Part shown: positions 1-7,679 of the stretch, piece after piece | Layout of the letters: each line of letters opens with the position of its first letter | Position numbering within the stretch: the first letter of the stretch is position 1 | NCBI GenBank assembly: GCA_012295275.1 | Contig: CM022673.1 | Span: 17,293,810-17,306,309, forward strand | Origin: Chrysomallon squamiferum | Lineage: Eukaryota; Mollusca; Gastropoda; Neomphalida; Peltospiridae | Length of the DNA stretch: 12,500 bases | Direction: 5' to 3' | Notes under the pieces: generated by a model | The model's input: the letters and a program-made list of their open reading frames with translations, nothing else | Databases searched by the model: none | Told to the model about the DNA's origin: nothing | Made by a program: the position numbers and the translations under genes

Positions 1-29
1 CCCATCTTTATACAATTATCTTTAAAATC

Positions 30-118
30 TAAGAGATAGCGAGAGAGATAAAGAAGCAGAGAGATCGAGACAGAGACAGAGCGAGAGACAAAAGAAAAAG
101 AAAGAGAGATATTACAAA
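30..118. repeat. GA-rich purine tract
   Basis: The plus strand is almost all purine here, with irregular GAGA, CAGAGA and AAAGAAA runs. It is a degenerate simple repeat with no fixed unit. Nothing in the flanks suggests a gene. Confidence 0.7.
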
Positions 119-174
119 GAGTAAGATGGACATTAACAAACTTTTGCAAGACGTTTATGTGTATCTGATTATAT

Positions 175-203
175 CACAACAACAACAATAAAAACAACAA
201 TAA
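175..203. repeat. Short CAA/CAATAA repeat
   Basis: A low-complexity stretch of CAA triplets interrupted by ATAAAA. It could be plain simple sequence. It could also be the tail of the possible minus-strand SINE fragment at 290-395, since it lies on the 3' side of that element, but the gap of about 90 bases makes this uncertain. Confidence 0.55.
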
Positions 204-289
204 ACTCTTCTTATTATCATTACTGTCATGCATCATATATGAACGTTTTCATACATGAACACAAACAAAAACTCTTGCATATAAATATT

Positions 290-395
290 TATTGTTAGAA
301 TGTCATAAACAACATTCTGCCGATAGAGATTCGAACATGTGACATCTGTTTTTCAATGGTCAGGGCCAAACTACATGAACAGAAAAATACACAAT
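290..395 (-). mobile_element. Possible tRNA-derived SINE fragment
   Basis: Read on the minus strand, this stretch contains TGTTCGAATCTC, close to the RNA polymerase III B-box consensus GGTTCGANTCC. About 25 bases upstream is a stretch that can form a four-pair anticodon-like arm around a GAAAAAC loop (CATT with GATG, one GU pair). The acceptor and D arms do not fold convincingly and the A box is poor, so this is not a working tRNA gene. A decayed tRNA-derived SINE head is the best reading. No target-site duplication or clear tail was found. Confidence 0.25.
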
Positions 396-481
396 CCTGT
401 GTTTTCAGTTTTGGGTACTAACACTGTGGATCCTGGGAGGGTGTATATCGTTAAAACATTCATGATGTGATTCTCAGATAT

Positions 482-575
482 CTTGCCACCGCTGATAAAC
501 TATAAAATGTAACCTTGACAACCGATAAACGAAATAATCTCATCTTGACAACCGCAGGGAGTACGATGCTGTTTA
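482..575. repeat. Degenerate 30-32 bp tandem repeat, about three copies
   Basis: CTTGCCACCGCTGATAAAC at 482, CTTGACAACCGATAAACG at 514 and CTTGACAACCGCAGGG at 544 are related. The 11 bp core CTTGACAACCG is identical in copies two and three. Starts are 32 and 30 bases apart, which suggests an old local duplication that has diverged. No coding role is evident. Confidence 0.5.
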
Positions 576-599
576 TTCTTATCTTTAATAAACATCGTA
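562..599. other. Imperfect inverted repeat (hairpin potential)
   Basis: TACGA + TGTTTATT at 562-577 (with a three-base TGC bulge) pairs with AATAAACA + TCGTA at 587-599 around a nine-base loop. The stem is thirteen pairs. It is too short for a microRNA precursor by itself and may be chance in AT-rich DNA. Confidence 0.4.
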
Positions 600-682
600 A
601 TATAAATCTCTGTTGGTTAAAACACGAAGGTAATGATGTTGTTTTGTTGTTTACTCAGCTTAATGAGAAAATGCGTATGCTG

Positions 683-1020
683 TGCATGTATGTTTGTATG
701 TCTGTAAGCGTGTGTATGTGTATCTTTGCATGTATGTATGTATGTATTTAATGTATGCGTGTGTGTGTATTATGTATCTATGTATGTATGTATGTTTGCA
801 CGCATGCATGTGTGTACGTACACGTGCATGTATATATATGTACACATATACATATATATACACACATATATACATATACACATACATATATACATACACA
901 TATATACATATACACATACATACCTATATACATATACATGGATCTATGTACGTAAGAATGAATGAGTGTATGTATGTATGTATGTATGTATGTATGTATG
1001 TATGTGTATATGTGTGTATA
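683..1020. repeat. Compound TATG/CATA microsatellite with two orientation switches
   Basis: Degenerate TGTA/TATG repeats on the plus strand (683-836) give way to CATA/CACATA repeats (837-937), then return to a clean TGTA run at 967-1005 that fades into TGTGTATA. The blocks are reverse complements in unit type, so the array could fold on itself. The Tyr/Cys/Met/His open frames across it are repeat translations, not genes. Confidence 0.9.
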
Positions 1021-1052
1021 TATTTGATAGTTTTAAATTTCTTTTAGTATAA

Positions 1053-1093
<41 letters not shown>
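1053..1093. repeat. (ATA)n microsatellite, about 13 copies
   Basis: A nearly uninterrupted AAT/ATA triplet run, separated from the TATG array only by about 30 bases of T-rich DNA. Confidence 0.95.
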
Positions 1094-1626
1094 GAATGCG
1101 TTAATTAATTTCTCTTCTCGTTAATTTACTTTAATTTTTACTTTTCACTTTTCACTTTGTTAACAGTTTCTGCAGTAATATCTGTAGTAATATCTCTCGC
1201 TGATTTGAAACACCGAAGTTCTGTTTCACATTATCCAGTGACCTAGAAACGTAGCCTCGGTTTCACTTCGTTTCAACACCATTTCATTCTCAGACAGGTA
1301 AACTAATTAACCAGCTAATTAGAGATACAAAGACTGCAGCTGCCATGTCCTTCAAATTTAGTTGGTCAATTACTTTACCATAGTTTAAATTTCGTATTCA
1401 AGGGAAGCTACTAGGTCTACCAAAAGAGACTAACGATTATCGTCCTTACAAATTGAGTTACGTCTGACTGCGGTAAAACTATAACCTTTCTTACTGCTGC
1501 ATTTCTTTAAGTTAGTAGGTAAATATCATAATGTTATTTATTTAGTTAGTTTTTTCCTTATCCAGTAAATATATAAACGAATAATAAATAAGCATGCAAA
1601 TAAATAAAAATAAACTAATGATTATA
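1094..1626. other. Unique AT-rich spacer, no gene seen
   Basis: Non-repetitive sequence with stops in all frames. It contains CAGACAGGTAAACT at about 1292-1305, which resembles a splice donor, and several short T-rich stretches before AG. No open frame of useful length is associated with them. I see no supportable gene, RNA or transposon end. Confidence 0.6.
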
Positions 1627-1630
1627 TTAT

Positions 1631-1826
1631 AAACAAAACAAAAACACAACAAAACAACAACCCCCCCAAAAAACCCCAACAAAAACATATAAAGAATTAA
1701 AGAAATAATGAAAAAAGGCAATAAAGAACGAAAGAAAGAAGGAAAGAAAGAAAGAAAAGATAAGAAAATCGCAATACATCGACAAAATAAAAAGGGAAAA
1801 GAAAATGATAAAATGTATGTGTGTAC
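1631..1826. repeat. A-rich low-complexity tract with purine runs
   Basis: AAAAC/AACAAC repeats lead to a C7 run at 1661-1667, AAAACCCC, and then GAAA/AAAG purine runs around 1728-1758. The minus-strand open frame across it (1627-2004) is mostly Phe, Ser and Leu from TTT/TTC/CTT codons and is a composition artefact. Confidence 0.75.
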
Positions 1827-2062
1827 ATAAATAAAATAAATATACCGATGATGATAAATAAGTAAAACTAAAACTCATTCTGACACAAAACCAGCTGAAT
1901 TGGCGATAAGAACTGGAGATAAATGTTTTAAATAGTTTTCCTGCAGAACTACACGCTACAAAGCGTTCTAAAGACGTAACAACTTTTCCGATGATCGACG
2001 TCAAATGAAATGATATAAATAGACACTGCAGATATTTATAGCGTATTTACATATAGTATCTT

Positions 2063-2137
2063 TAAAATAAAATAAAATAAAAAAAATAAAGTAAAATAAA
2101 ATAAATAAAATAAAATAATAAAATAAAATAAAATAAT
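2063..2137. repeat. (AAAAT)n microsatellite, imperfect
   Basis: A run of AAAAT/AAAATA units with single-base expansions and a GTAAAAT interruption. Confidence 0.9.
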
Positions 2138-2828
2138 TTCATTGCGAAGCTAATGATCTGTTTTGGAGTTAGGCTGGAAATCAAACATCTGTTGTTGTTT
2201 TAAAATTATCTTTCCTATTTCAGTGCATAGATATGTGTTTGTCTTTGTCTGCGTGTGTGTGTGTCTTTATGTAGGTATCTAAATAATTAAATACTTATCT
2301 ATGTACGGATGCATGAAAATTGTATATCCATGCAGTTGTATTTGTCATAGTTTCAGTCTGTCTATTTGTAAACACATCTCAGTATTTCATTACGTTACAG
2401 GTCAGTAACAGGAGTGAAATAAAGATTTCGTCTCACCTGTTACGTTTGTCAAGATTTTCTGGATAAACCCAAAAACCTCTTTGTAGCTGAAACACAGTTA
2501 TTATTGTAACTCAGTATACATAAATTATTGTTCAGTTAAATTTTATTTCTGACAGCCATATTTAGGTTAATTTCTGATTAATGTACTTAGAGAGGCAATT
2601 TATTTGAATATTATTTTTCTTTGTCATAAATTGCTACAGAAACTGATCCCATTATCTAGAGATGTATGGGTAATGCTTGAGAATTATTGCCGTTAATGAT
2701 AAATTACTGTCTGTTGTATTAAAAATTAATGAAGAAACATTAGCTATTAGTTATTTTAATAACATACTGTGGTATCAAATGAAATGAAATGGCTTTATTG
2801 ATTAAGAAACCAAATATGATAACAAGTC
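2138..2828. other. Unique spacer, no gene seen
   Basis: AT-rich, non-repetitive DNA apart from a short GT run near 2252-2263. Two inverted repeats are present: ACGTTACAGGT (2392-2402) against ACCTGTTACGT (2435-2445) with one mismatch, and GCAATTTAT (2595-2603) against ATAAATTGC (2626-2634), perfect. No long open frame or recognised element. Confidence 0.6.
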
Positions 2829-2999
2829 AAAAAAAAAAAAAAAAATAAAAAATAAAAAAAAAAAATAATAAAATAGTAGTACTAGTAGTAGTAGTAATAA
2901 TAATAATAAAATAAAAAATTAGGATAAAACTTTTAAATAAAAAATAAATAAAGAAATCAAAAAATTAAAAAGTATAAAACAAGTAAAAACAACAACAAA
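2829..2999. repeat. Poly-A / TAG / TAA low-complexity tract
   Basis: A run of about seventeen A residues, then AAAAAT blocks, then TAGTAGTACTAGTAGTAG passing into TAATAATAA near 2875-2908, then A-rich DNA up to the TATG array. The poly-A could be the tail of an old retroposed element, but nothing upstream is recognisable. Confidence 0.8.
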
Positions 3000-3004
3000 A
3001 AAAC

Positions 3005-3170
3005 GTATGTATGTTTGTATGTACGTATGTATGTGTGTATGTATCTGTATGTATGTATATGTATGTATATGTATGTATGTATATGTATGTATGTATATGT
3101 ATGTATGTATATGTATGTATGTATGTATGTATGTGTGTGTGTATGTATGTATGTATGAATATGCGTGTGT
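3005..3170. repeat. (TATG)n microsatellite
   Basis: TATG/TGTA tetranucleotide repeats with TGTATC and TATATG variants. It runs without a break into the TATTTGTGTGGGAGAG minisatellite, whose units still contain GTGTATGTAT variants, so the minisatellite may have grown from this array. Confidence 0.95.
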
Positions 3171-4360
3171 GTGTATTTGTGTGGGAGAGTGAGTGTGTGT
3201 ATTTGTGTGGGAGAGTGTGTGTGTATTTGTGTGGGAGAGTGTGTAAATCTGTGTGGGAGAGTGTGTGTGTATTTGTGTGGGAGAGTGAGTGTGTGTATGT
3301 ATTTGTGTGGGAGAGTGTGTGTGTGTATGTGTGTGGGAGAGTGTGTGTGTATTTGTGTGGGAGAGTGTGTGTATTTGTGTGGGAGTGTGTGTATTTGTGT
3401 GTGGGAGAGAGTGTGTGTGTGTATTTGTGTGGGGAGAGTGTGTGTGTATTTGTGTGGGAGAGTGTGTGTGTGTATTTGTGTGGGAGAGTGTGTGTGTGTA
3501 TTTGTGTGGGAGAGTGTGTGTGTATTTGTGTGTGGGAGAGATGTGTGTGTATTTGTGTGTGTGTATGTATTTGTGTGGGAGAGCGTGTGTGTGTATTTGT
3601 GTGGGGAGTGTGTGTATTTGTGTGGGAGAGAGTGTGTGTATGTATTTGTGTGGGAGAGTATGTATTTGTGGGAGTGTGTGTGTATTTGTGTGGGGAGAGA
3701 GTGTGTGTGTGTATTTGTGTGGGAGAGTGTGTGTGTGTATTTGTGTGGGAGATGTGTGTGTATTTGTGTGGGAGAGTGTGTATGTATTTGTGTGGGGGAG
3801 AGTGTGTGTGTGTATTTGTGTGGGAGAGTGTGTGTGTGTATTTGTGTGGGAGAGTGTGTATGTGTATTTTTGTGGGAGAGTATGTGTAGTGTGTGTATTT
3901 GTGTGGGGGAGAGTGAGTGTGTGTGTTTGTGTGGGAGAGTGTGTGTATTTGTGTGGGGAGAGAGTGAGTGTGTGTGTTTTGTGGGAGAGTATGTGTGTGT
4001 ATTTGTGTGGGAGAGTATGTGTGTGCATTTGTGTGGGAGAGTGTGTGTATGTATTTTGTGTGTGTAGTATTTGTGTGAGCGTGTGTGTGTATTTGTGTGG
4101 GAGAGGTGTGTGTGTGTGTATTTGTGTGGGAGTGTGTGTGTATTTGTATAGGAGAGTGTGTATGTATTTGTGTGTGGTATGTGTAGTGGGAGAGTGTGTA
4201 TATATATTTGTGTGGGAGAGTGTGTGTGTGTATTTGTGTGGGAGAGTGTGTGTATGTATTTGTGTGGGAGAGTGTGTGTGTATTTGTGTGGGAGAGTGTG
4301 TGTATGTATTTGTGTGGGAGAGTGTGTGTGTGTATTTGTGTGGGAGAGTGCGTGTGTGTA
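3171..4360. repeat. Minisatellite, about 46 units of about 25 bp
   Basis: Each unit is a variable (GT)n block, then TATTTGTGTGGG, then AGAGT. I count about 46 TATTTGTG-type landmarks over 1190 bases, a mean spacing near 25 bp. Variants include GAGTGAGTGTG starts (3187, 3284, 3913, 3966), GGGG instead of GGG, AAATCTGTGTGG (3245), and units shortened to TATTTGTGGGAG (3663). Most length variation lies in the (GT)n block. Because the unit is often near 24 bp and almost free of stop triplets on either strand, very long open frames appear on both strands (up to 479 codons on the minus strand, His-Thr-Asn-Thr repeats). These are artefacts: no unique sequence, shared frame or start context supports translation. 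The TG-rich, strand-asymmetric sequence would be expected to be length-polymorphic and prone to non-B DNA. Confidence 0.93.
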
Positions 4361-4610
4361 TATGTGCGGCTTTCTGAGTGGCCCGCCTAATTTCACAAGG
4401 AAAATAATATTAATTAAAATGTTATAAAATGAGTCTATTTTTGTATATACTAAAACACATGTACATTATTTTTTATATTATAACAGTTCCTGAAGTTAAA
4501 TGAAAATGACAAATTTCTTAAAATGATCTCTTCGTAAAAACACAAACTCGCCTAAATTAGTACCATGTCTTGTTTGGCCCGCTTCTCGAAAAAAGTTGCC
4601 ATGCCTAGTA
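4361..4610. mobile_element. Probable non-autonomous hAT-type transposon remnant, right end
   Basis: TGCGGC and TGGCCCGCCTAATTTCAC (4365-4396) and a second TGGCCCGC at 4575-4582 flank an AT-rich interior. The segment ends in AAAAAAGTTGCCATGCCTA (to 4607). Paired TGGCCCGC motifs near a GTTGCC...GCCTG-like terminus are a recurrent pattern, as I recall it, in short hAT-family elements of animals. The reverse complement of the terminus would begin TAGGCATGGCAAC, close to a CAGG...GGCAAC hAT inverted repeat with one change. The matching left terminus is not present: the minisatellite starts about where the left half should continue. Without it, no 8 bp target duplication can be shown. No transposase is encoded. 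Confidence 0.5.
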
Positions 4611-4925
4611 TAAAACATAAAATGAGTATACTTGCAGAAAACAGTTTGTACACGCCAATCAGGAAGATATCATTATGTTCACATATTGAAACGTAGTCTT
4701 CATAATGATATTATGGGTGTCTTTGTAATTTCACACACTGCATTTGCAAACATCTGCACAGTCACGTGTCTAGATTTTACTCTGTCATACATTACCTACA
4801 GCACTTCTTGACCATCCAAAGGGATGAAAAGAGAAATAATGTGTTTTTCAGTCAAAGTTTAAATCATCGATACAGAAAAGTCAATAAAAAATCCCCACAG
4901 GAGTCATTTATTGGCACTAGACTTG

Positions 4926-4926
<1 letters not shown>
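4611..4926. other. Unique spacer with an 11 bp inverted repeat
   Basis: Unremarkable AT-rich DNA except for ATATCATTATG (4667-4677) and its exact reverse complement CATAATGATAT (4701-4711), separated by 23 bases. No gene seen. Confidence 0.55.

Positions 4927-4952
<26 letters not shown>
4927..4952. repeat. Poly-A run of 26
   Basis: An uninterrupted A homopolymer. It could be the tail of an old retroposed copy on the plus strand. The roughly 200 bases before it show no SINE promoter boxes or recognised coding sequence, and I found no flanking target duplication. Confidence 0.85.
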
Positions 4953-4956
<4 letters not shown>

Positions 4957-5150
4957 AAAGCATAAACTGATTTTGAAATAAATTTTATTATCCCTTTATG
5001 AAAGCTAAATTTATGAAGATGTTCCAAGGAAACTCACATGAAGAGGTCAGTTACACGTAACGACATCAGTACATGACGACATCATGGTAACTACATACGT
5101 CATCAGTACCATTCGGTGACATTTCCAGCACGGGCACTTTGTTATAACAA

Positions 5151-5208
5151 ACAAATAAACACCAGGACACTACAAAACAAATAAACACCAGGACACTACA
5201 AAACAAAT
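5151..5208. repeat. 26 bp tandem duplication, 2.2 copies
   Basis: Two identical 26 bp units (5151-5176 and 5177-5202), each beginning ACAAATAAACACCAGGACAC, followed by the first six bases of a third copy. Perfect identity points to a recent duplication. The upstream flank, 5050-5125, has loosely recurring CATCAGTAC and GACATCA motifs. Confidence 0.95.
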
Positions 5209-5265
5209 TACATCATGGAAATATTGCAATCCTCCTGCAGATTACGTGTTCATGTGGCGTCGACA

Positions 5266-5283
5266 TCATCAGCATGCTGATGA
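5266..5283. other. 18 bp perfect palindrome
   Basis: TCATCAGCATGCTGATGA is its own reverse complement, centred on GCATGC. It could extrude as a cruciform or bind a symmetric dimeric factor. The nearby CATCAG motifs at 5050-5115 share its half-site, which may mean local repeat shuffling rather than selection. Confidence 0.9.
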
Positions 5284-5690
5284 CATGAATGGAAATCAGT
5301 TGTCGAGACCGGTGAATACCAATTTAAGCTGAAGTGTGAAACATCTGCATATTTACTGACGTTGACACACGCTTCAGGTCAGCGTTTGCACTTTGAAACG
5401 TAATCAGCTTAGTGACGGACGTTTACTGTTCCGAAGAAACGCATCACTGAACGTGTGAAGCCTTTTTCTATAATTATAACAGTTTTCCTACGAAAAGATA
5501 AAACTACGACATCTTTTGTTCTGTGGATGTAAAAAGGAAATAATCTAACTTTCTTTTCTTTTTTTCGTTTATTCGTAATAACACTCCAAGTGTTGCAGTT
5601 CGCTAACTCTATCACTGACACAGAACTAGCTGTCTGGATCGTTGTGTGAAATGATCAAATCAGTGACCCTCTGTGTCACAGTTTACTTAA
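5284..5690. other. Unique spacer, no gene seen
   Basis: Non-repetitive DNA with moderate GC. A 70-codon minus-strand open frame (5409-5621) is present, but its Lys/Arg/Val-rich translation matches nothing I recognise, and its start would be a chance ATG or TTG. I do not call it a gene. Confidence 0.5.
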
Positions 5691-5936
5691 ACACTTGTTC
5701 GCTTGGAAGAATGCAGAAAATCACTAGCTGTTGTCCTCGTCGTAATCAAATATACAACGTCTGGACAACGTGGTCTTCCTCTATTTCAACAAATTAGAGA
5801 AGACACTGTTGCAAATCTGAAAAGACGTTTTCTCTTTCTGGAACATCTTGGTAATGACATGGTAATGACGTCATATTTGTCTGTATTATACTCAAGTATG
5901 GATCTATCTGATAGTGAGATCGTAGTGAATTAACGA
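5691..5936 (+). other. Open frame of about 80 codons, weak exon candidate
   Basis: A frame stays open from after the TAA at 5688-5690 to a TAA at 5934-5936. The translation is not low in complexity: it includes SLAVVLVVIKYTTSGQRG, then LFQQIREDTVANLKRRFL, then DLSDSEIVV. The first in-frame ATG is at about 5857, leaving only 26 codons, so if coding this would have to be an internal or terminal exon. GAATGCAG ending at 5716 could act as an acceptor, but no pyrimidine tract of quality precedes it. I recognise no family. An 80-codon run is not rare by chance. Confidence 0.12.
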
Positions 5937-6129
5937 ACAGATTCTTCATTTAATGACTACTGCATTGTTTTTGTGTTTTTTAACTTCTTTTTTTTTTTAC
6001 TCTTTTTTTCAGCTGGTATCAATTATTGTTTTTTGGTGGTGTTCTTTGGTTCCTTTATTGACGTCACGATAAAAGGAAACTTTTCATTCTCTGCGATACA
6101 TTGAGTAGCAAGAGTTCTTTTACAGTGAA
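5937..6129. other. T-rich unique spacer
   Basis: Contains T runs at about 5989-5998 and 6003-6010 directly before CAGCTGG. That looks like a polypyrimidine tract and acceptor (TTTTTTTCAG, ending 6012), but no useful open frame follows it. Confidence 0.4.
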
Positions 6130-6140
6130 AGAAACATAAA

Positions 6141-6560
6141 TTTATGCGTATATGTATGTATGTATGAATGTATGAGTGTGTATGTTTATATGTTTGATTT
6201 ATACATATATGCAACACATATACATACACATATACATATACACATACATACATATATACATATACACATACATACACACATACATACAAACAAATATAAA
6301 TACATACGTACACACACACACACATAAAAACACATTGTTAGATACATACCTATTTACATATGTATATATACATACAGATAGAAAGACATATATACACGTA
6401 CACACAAATTCACATCACATACATATACATACATAACACATGGATAATAAATAGATACATTAATACTTACAAATATACATACATACATACAAATAAAGTT
6501 ATCTTGATGGCCGAAAGTTATTTAGATACATACGTACACATATGTACACATATATGTCAT
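6141..6560. repeat. Compound TATG-to-CATA microsatellite
   Basis: TATG/TGTA units on the plus strand (6151-6193) switch at about 6200 to CATA/CACATA units that continue with interruptions to about 6493, then a further short CGTACACATATGTACACA stretch near 6530-6556. A non-repeat insert at 6497-6520 contains TTATCTTGATGGCCGAA. Open frames across it are repeat translations. Confidence 0.9.
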
Positions 6561-6764
6561 GTTTATCTACTGTTCGAGACTGCTCTCTGTGTTCCGTAAT
6601 GAACTTACTTCCCATACATTAACTTTACTTTGGTCTGACGTGAAATCTGTGAGATAAAATAGCGTATTAAAATTTCATTATAATCTGTTCTGGTAGACAC
6701 AGAAGGCTAAAGTGAGATGCAGAATGAACTGATAACAAACCCGAGCTGTGACTCATGCGTCTAA
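6561..6764. other. Unique spacer, no gene seen
   Basis: Starts with GTTCGAGAC (6572-6580), which fits a minimal polymerase III B box, but no convincing tRNA fold surrounds it. Otherwise plain AT-rich sequence. Confidence 0.45.
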
Positions 6765-6803
6765 AAATAAAAACAATAATAACAATAATAATAACAACAA
6801 TAA
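6765..6803. repeat. AAT/AAC triplet repeat
   Basis: Mixed AATAATAAC and AACAAT triplets. Confidence 0.85.
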
Positions 6804-6982
6804 CTCGATCAGTCGCGTGGGATTAAAAGCTTATGGGAACAGTTTTCTAATGTTGAGGAAAGTTTATGAGGGATTTGCAGATAAAAACGTAATATTCTGA
6901 GAGATTACTATTATTAATTGTTTTTTTTTTTGCTGGTGTGCGTTGTTCAGATTTGGAGGATGTTAACTACAGAAGAAAAAAA

Positions 6983-6984
<2 letters not shown>

Positions 6985-7032
<48 letters not shown>
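6985..7032. repeat. (GT)24 microsatellite
   Basis: A perfect dinucleotide run of 48 bases, preceded by a nine-base A run. Perfect runs of this length are usually polymorphic and can adopt Z-DNA. Confidence 0.97.
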
Positions 7033-7034
<2 letters not shown>

Positions 7035-7280
7035 ATGTGGACGTATTCTGTATGTAGATTATATCTGTATCACAGAAAAGAAATCAGTCTGCGTGCGTGT
7101 ACAAGTAAAAAGATGTAAACAGGTAGTTTGTCTTTTTACATTTGCGTTTATTTCTCGGCTTTTATGCAGTTATTATCGAGTTTGTATGGTGTTATTTTTG
7201 CATATTAGTTCTTGAGCCAGACCGAACTGAGTACGAAATTAGTAAACAGCTCCAACATGCGTTGTGCAAAGTGTTCGAAA
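7033..7280. other. Unique spacer, no gene seen
   Basis: Non-repetitive AT-rich DNA. No open frame, inverted repeat or promoter-like cluster stands out. Confidence 0.45.
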
Positions 7281-7511
7281 TCAGTTGATGGACGCATCAC
7301 ATTTGTTGTCTAGCACTTTCTGGCGGCCATCTTTGAATATGTCTGTAAGATTTTCTTTGCGCAAATTATAGATATAGCCATTTAACGATAAATATTTTAT
7401 AACGGATTTAACGGATAAAGAAAATTGTTTATCGTTTAGAACAACATTTATTAAGGTTTTATTTCCTGTTTCATGATATATATTTAATTTCAGTAAAACA
7501 TCTGTAAGCAA
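7281..7511 (-). other. 76-codon non-repetitive open frame, weak terminal-exon candidate
   Basis: On the minus strand a frame of ordinary complexity runs to a TGA at 7281-7283. Its translation includes TDVLLKLNIYHETGNKTL and ENLTDIFKDGRQKVL, with well-mixed polar and hydrophobic residues unlike the repeat-derived frames. Just inside its 5' end the minus strand reads TTGCTTACAG followed by ATG, a plausible splice acceptor, with a T-rich region upstream made by the AAAT array. The frame has no ATG start (the nominal start is TTG), so it would have to be a last exon. No AATAAA follows closely on the minus strand. I recognise no protein family, and chance remains the more likely explanation. Confidence 0.15.
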
Positions 7512-7530
7512 TTTTATTATTATTTTAAAG

Positions 7531-7658
7531 AAAATAAATAAATAAATAAGACAATAAATAACTAAATAAACGAATAAATAAATAAATAAATAAATAAACG
7601 AATAAATAAATAAATAAATAAATAAACGAATAATTAAATAAAGAAAGAAATAAACGAG
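7531..7658. repeat. (AAAT)n array with 28 bp higher-order period
   Basis: AAAT/AATA tetranucleotides are interrupted by CG dinucleotides at 7571, 7599, 7627 and 7655, exactly 28 bases apart, i.e. seven tetranucleotides. The first two periods are identical; the third has AATT and GAAA changes. The array therefore contains segmental copies of a 28 bp block, not just single-unit slippage. Confidence 0.93.
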
Positions 7659-7679
7659 AACTAAAGAGACTAAAATTAT

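Noticed and set aside
587-592. AATAAA as a polyadenylation signal
   Set aside because: The hexamer occurs many times by chance in DNA this AT-rich, and no gene precedes it.
1627-2004. 125-codon minus-strand frame with many Phe and Ser
   Set aside because: Composition follows the A-rich and purine tract on the plus strand. The non-repeat N-terminal part matches nothing I recognise.
2392-2445. Pair of alternative stems (ACGTTACAGGT or GTAACAGG with ACCTGTTACGT)
   Set aside because: Real in the sequence, but short and in AT-rich spacer with no gene to regulate. A switch-like RNA role would be speculation.
3171-4360. CRISPR-like array
   Set aside because: Units abut directly with no unique spacers, and length changes are in GT counts. 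It is a minisatellite in eukaryotic DNA.
3171-4360. G-quadruplex array
   Set aside because: There is one GGG run per 25 bases, so loops would be about 20 bases, far beyond the usual limit for stable quadruplexes.
2919-4396. Very long open frames on both strands (up to 479 codons)
   Set aside because: They are translations of the 25 bp minisatellite and the TATG array, with His-Thr-Asn-Thr or Cys-Val-Tyr-Leu repeats. Three overlapping frames are open because the unit lacks stop triplets.
4766-4981. 71-codon plus frame ending in poly-Lys
   Set aside because: The Lys tail is the poly-A run, and the remaining part has no recognisable features.
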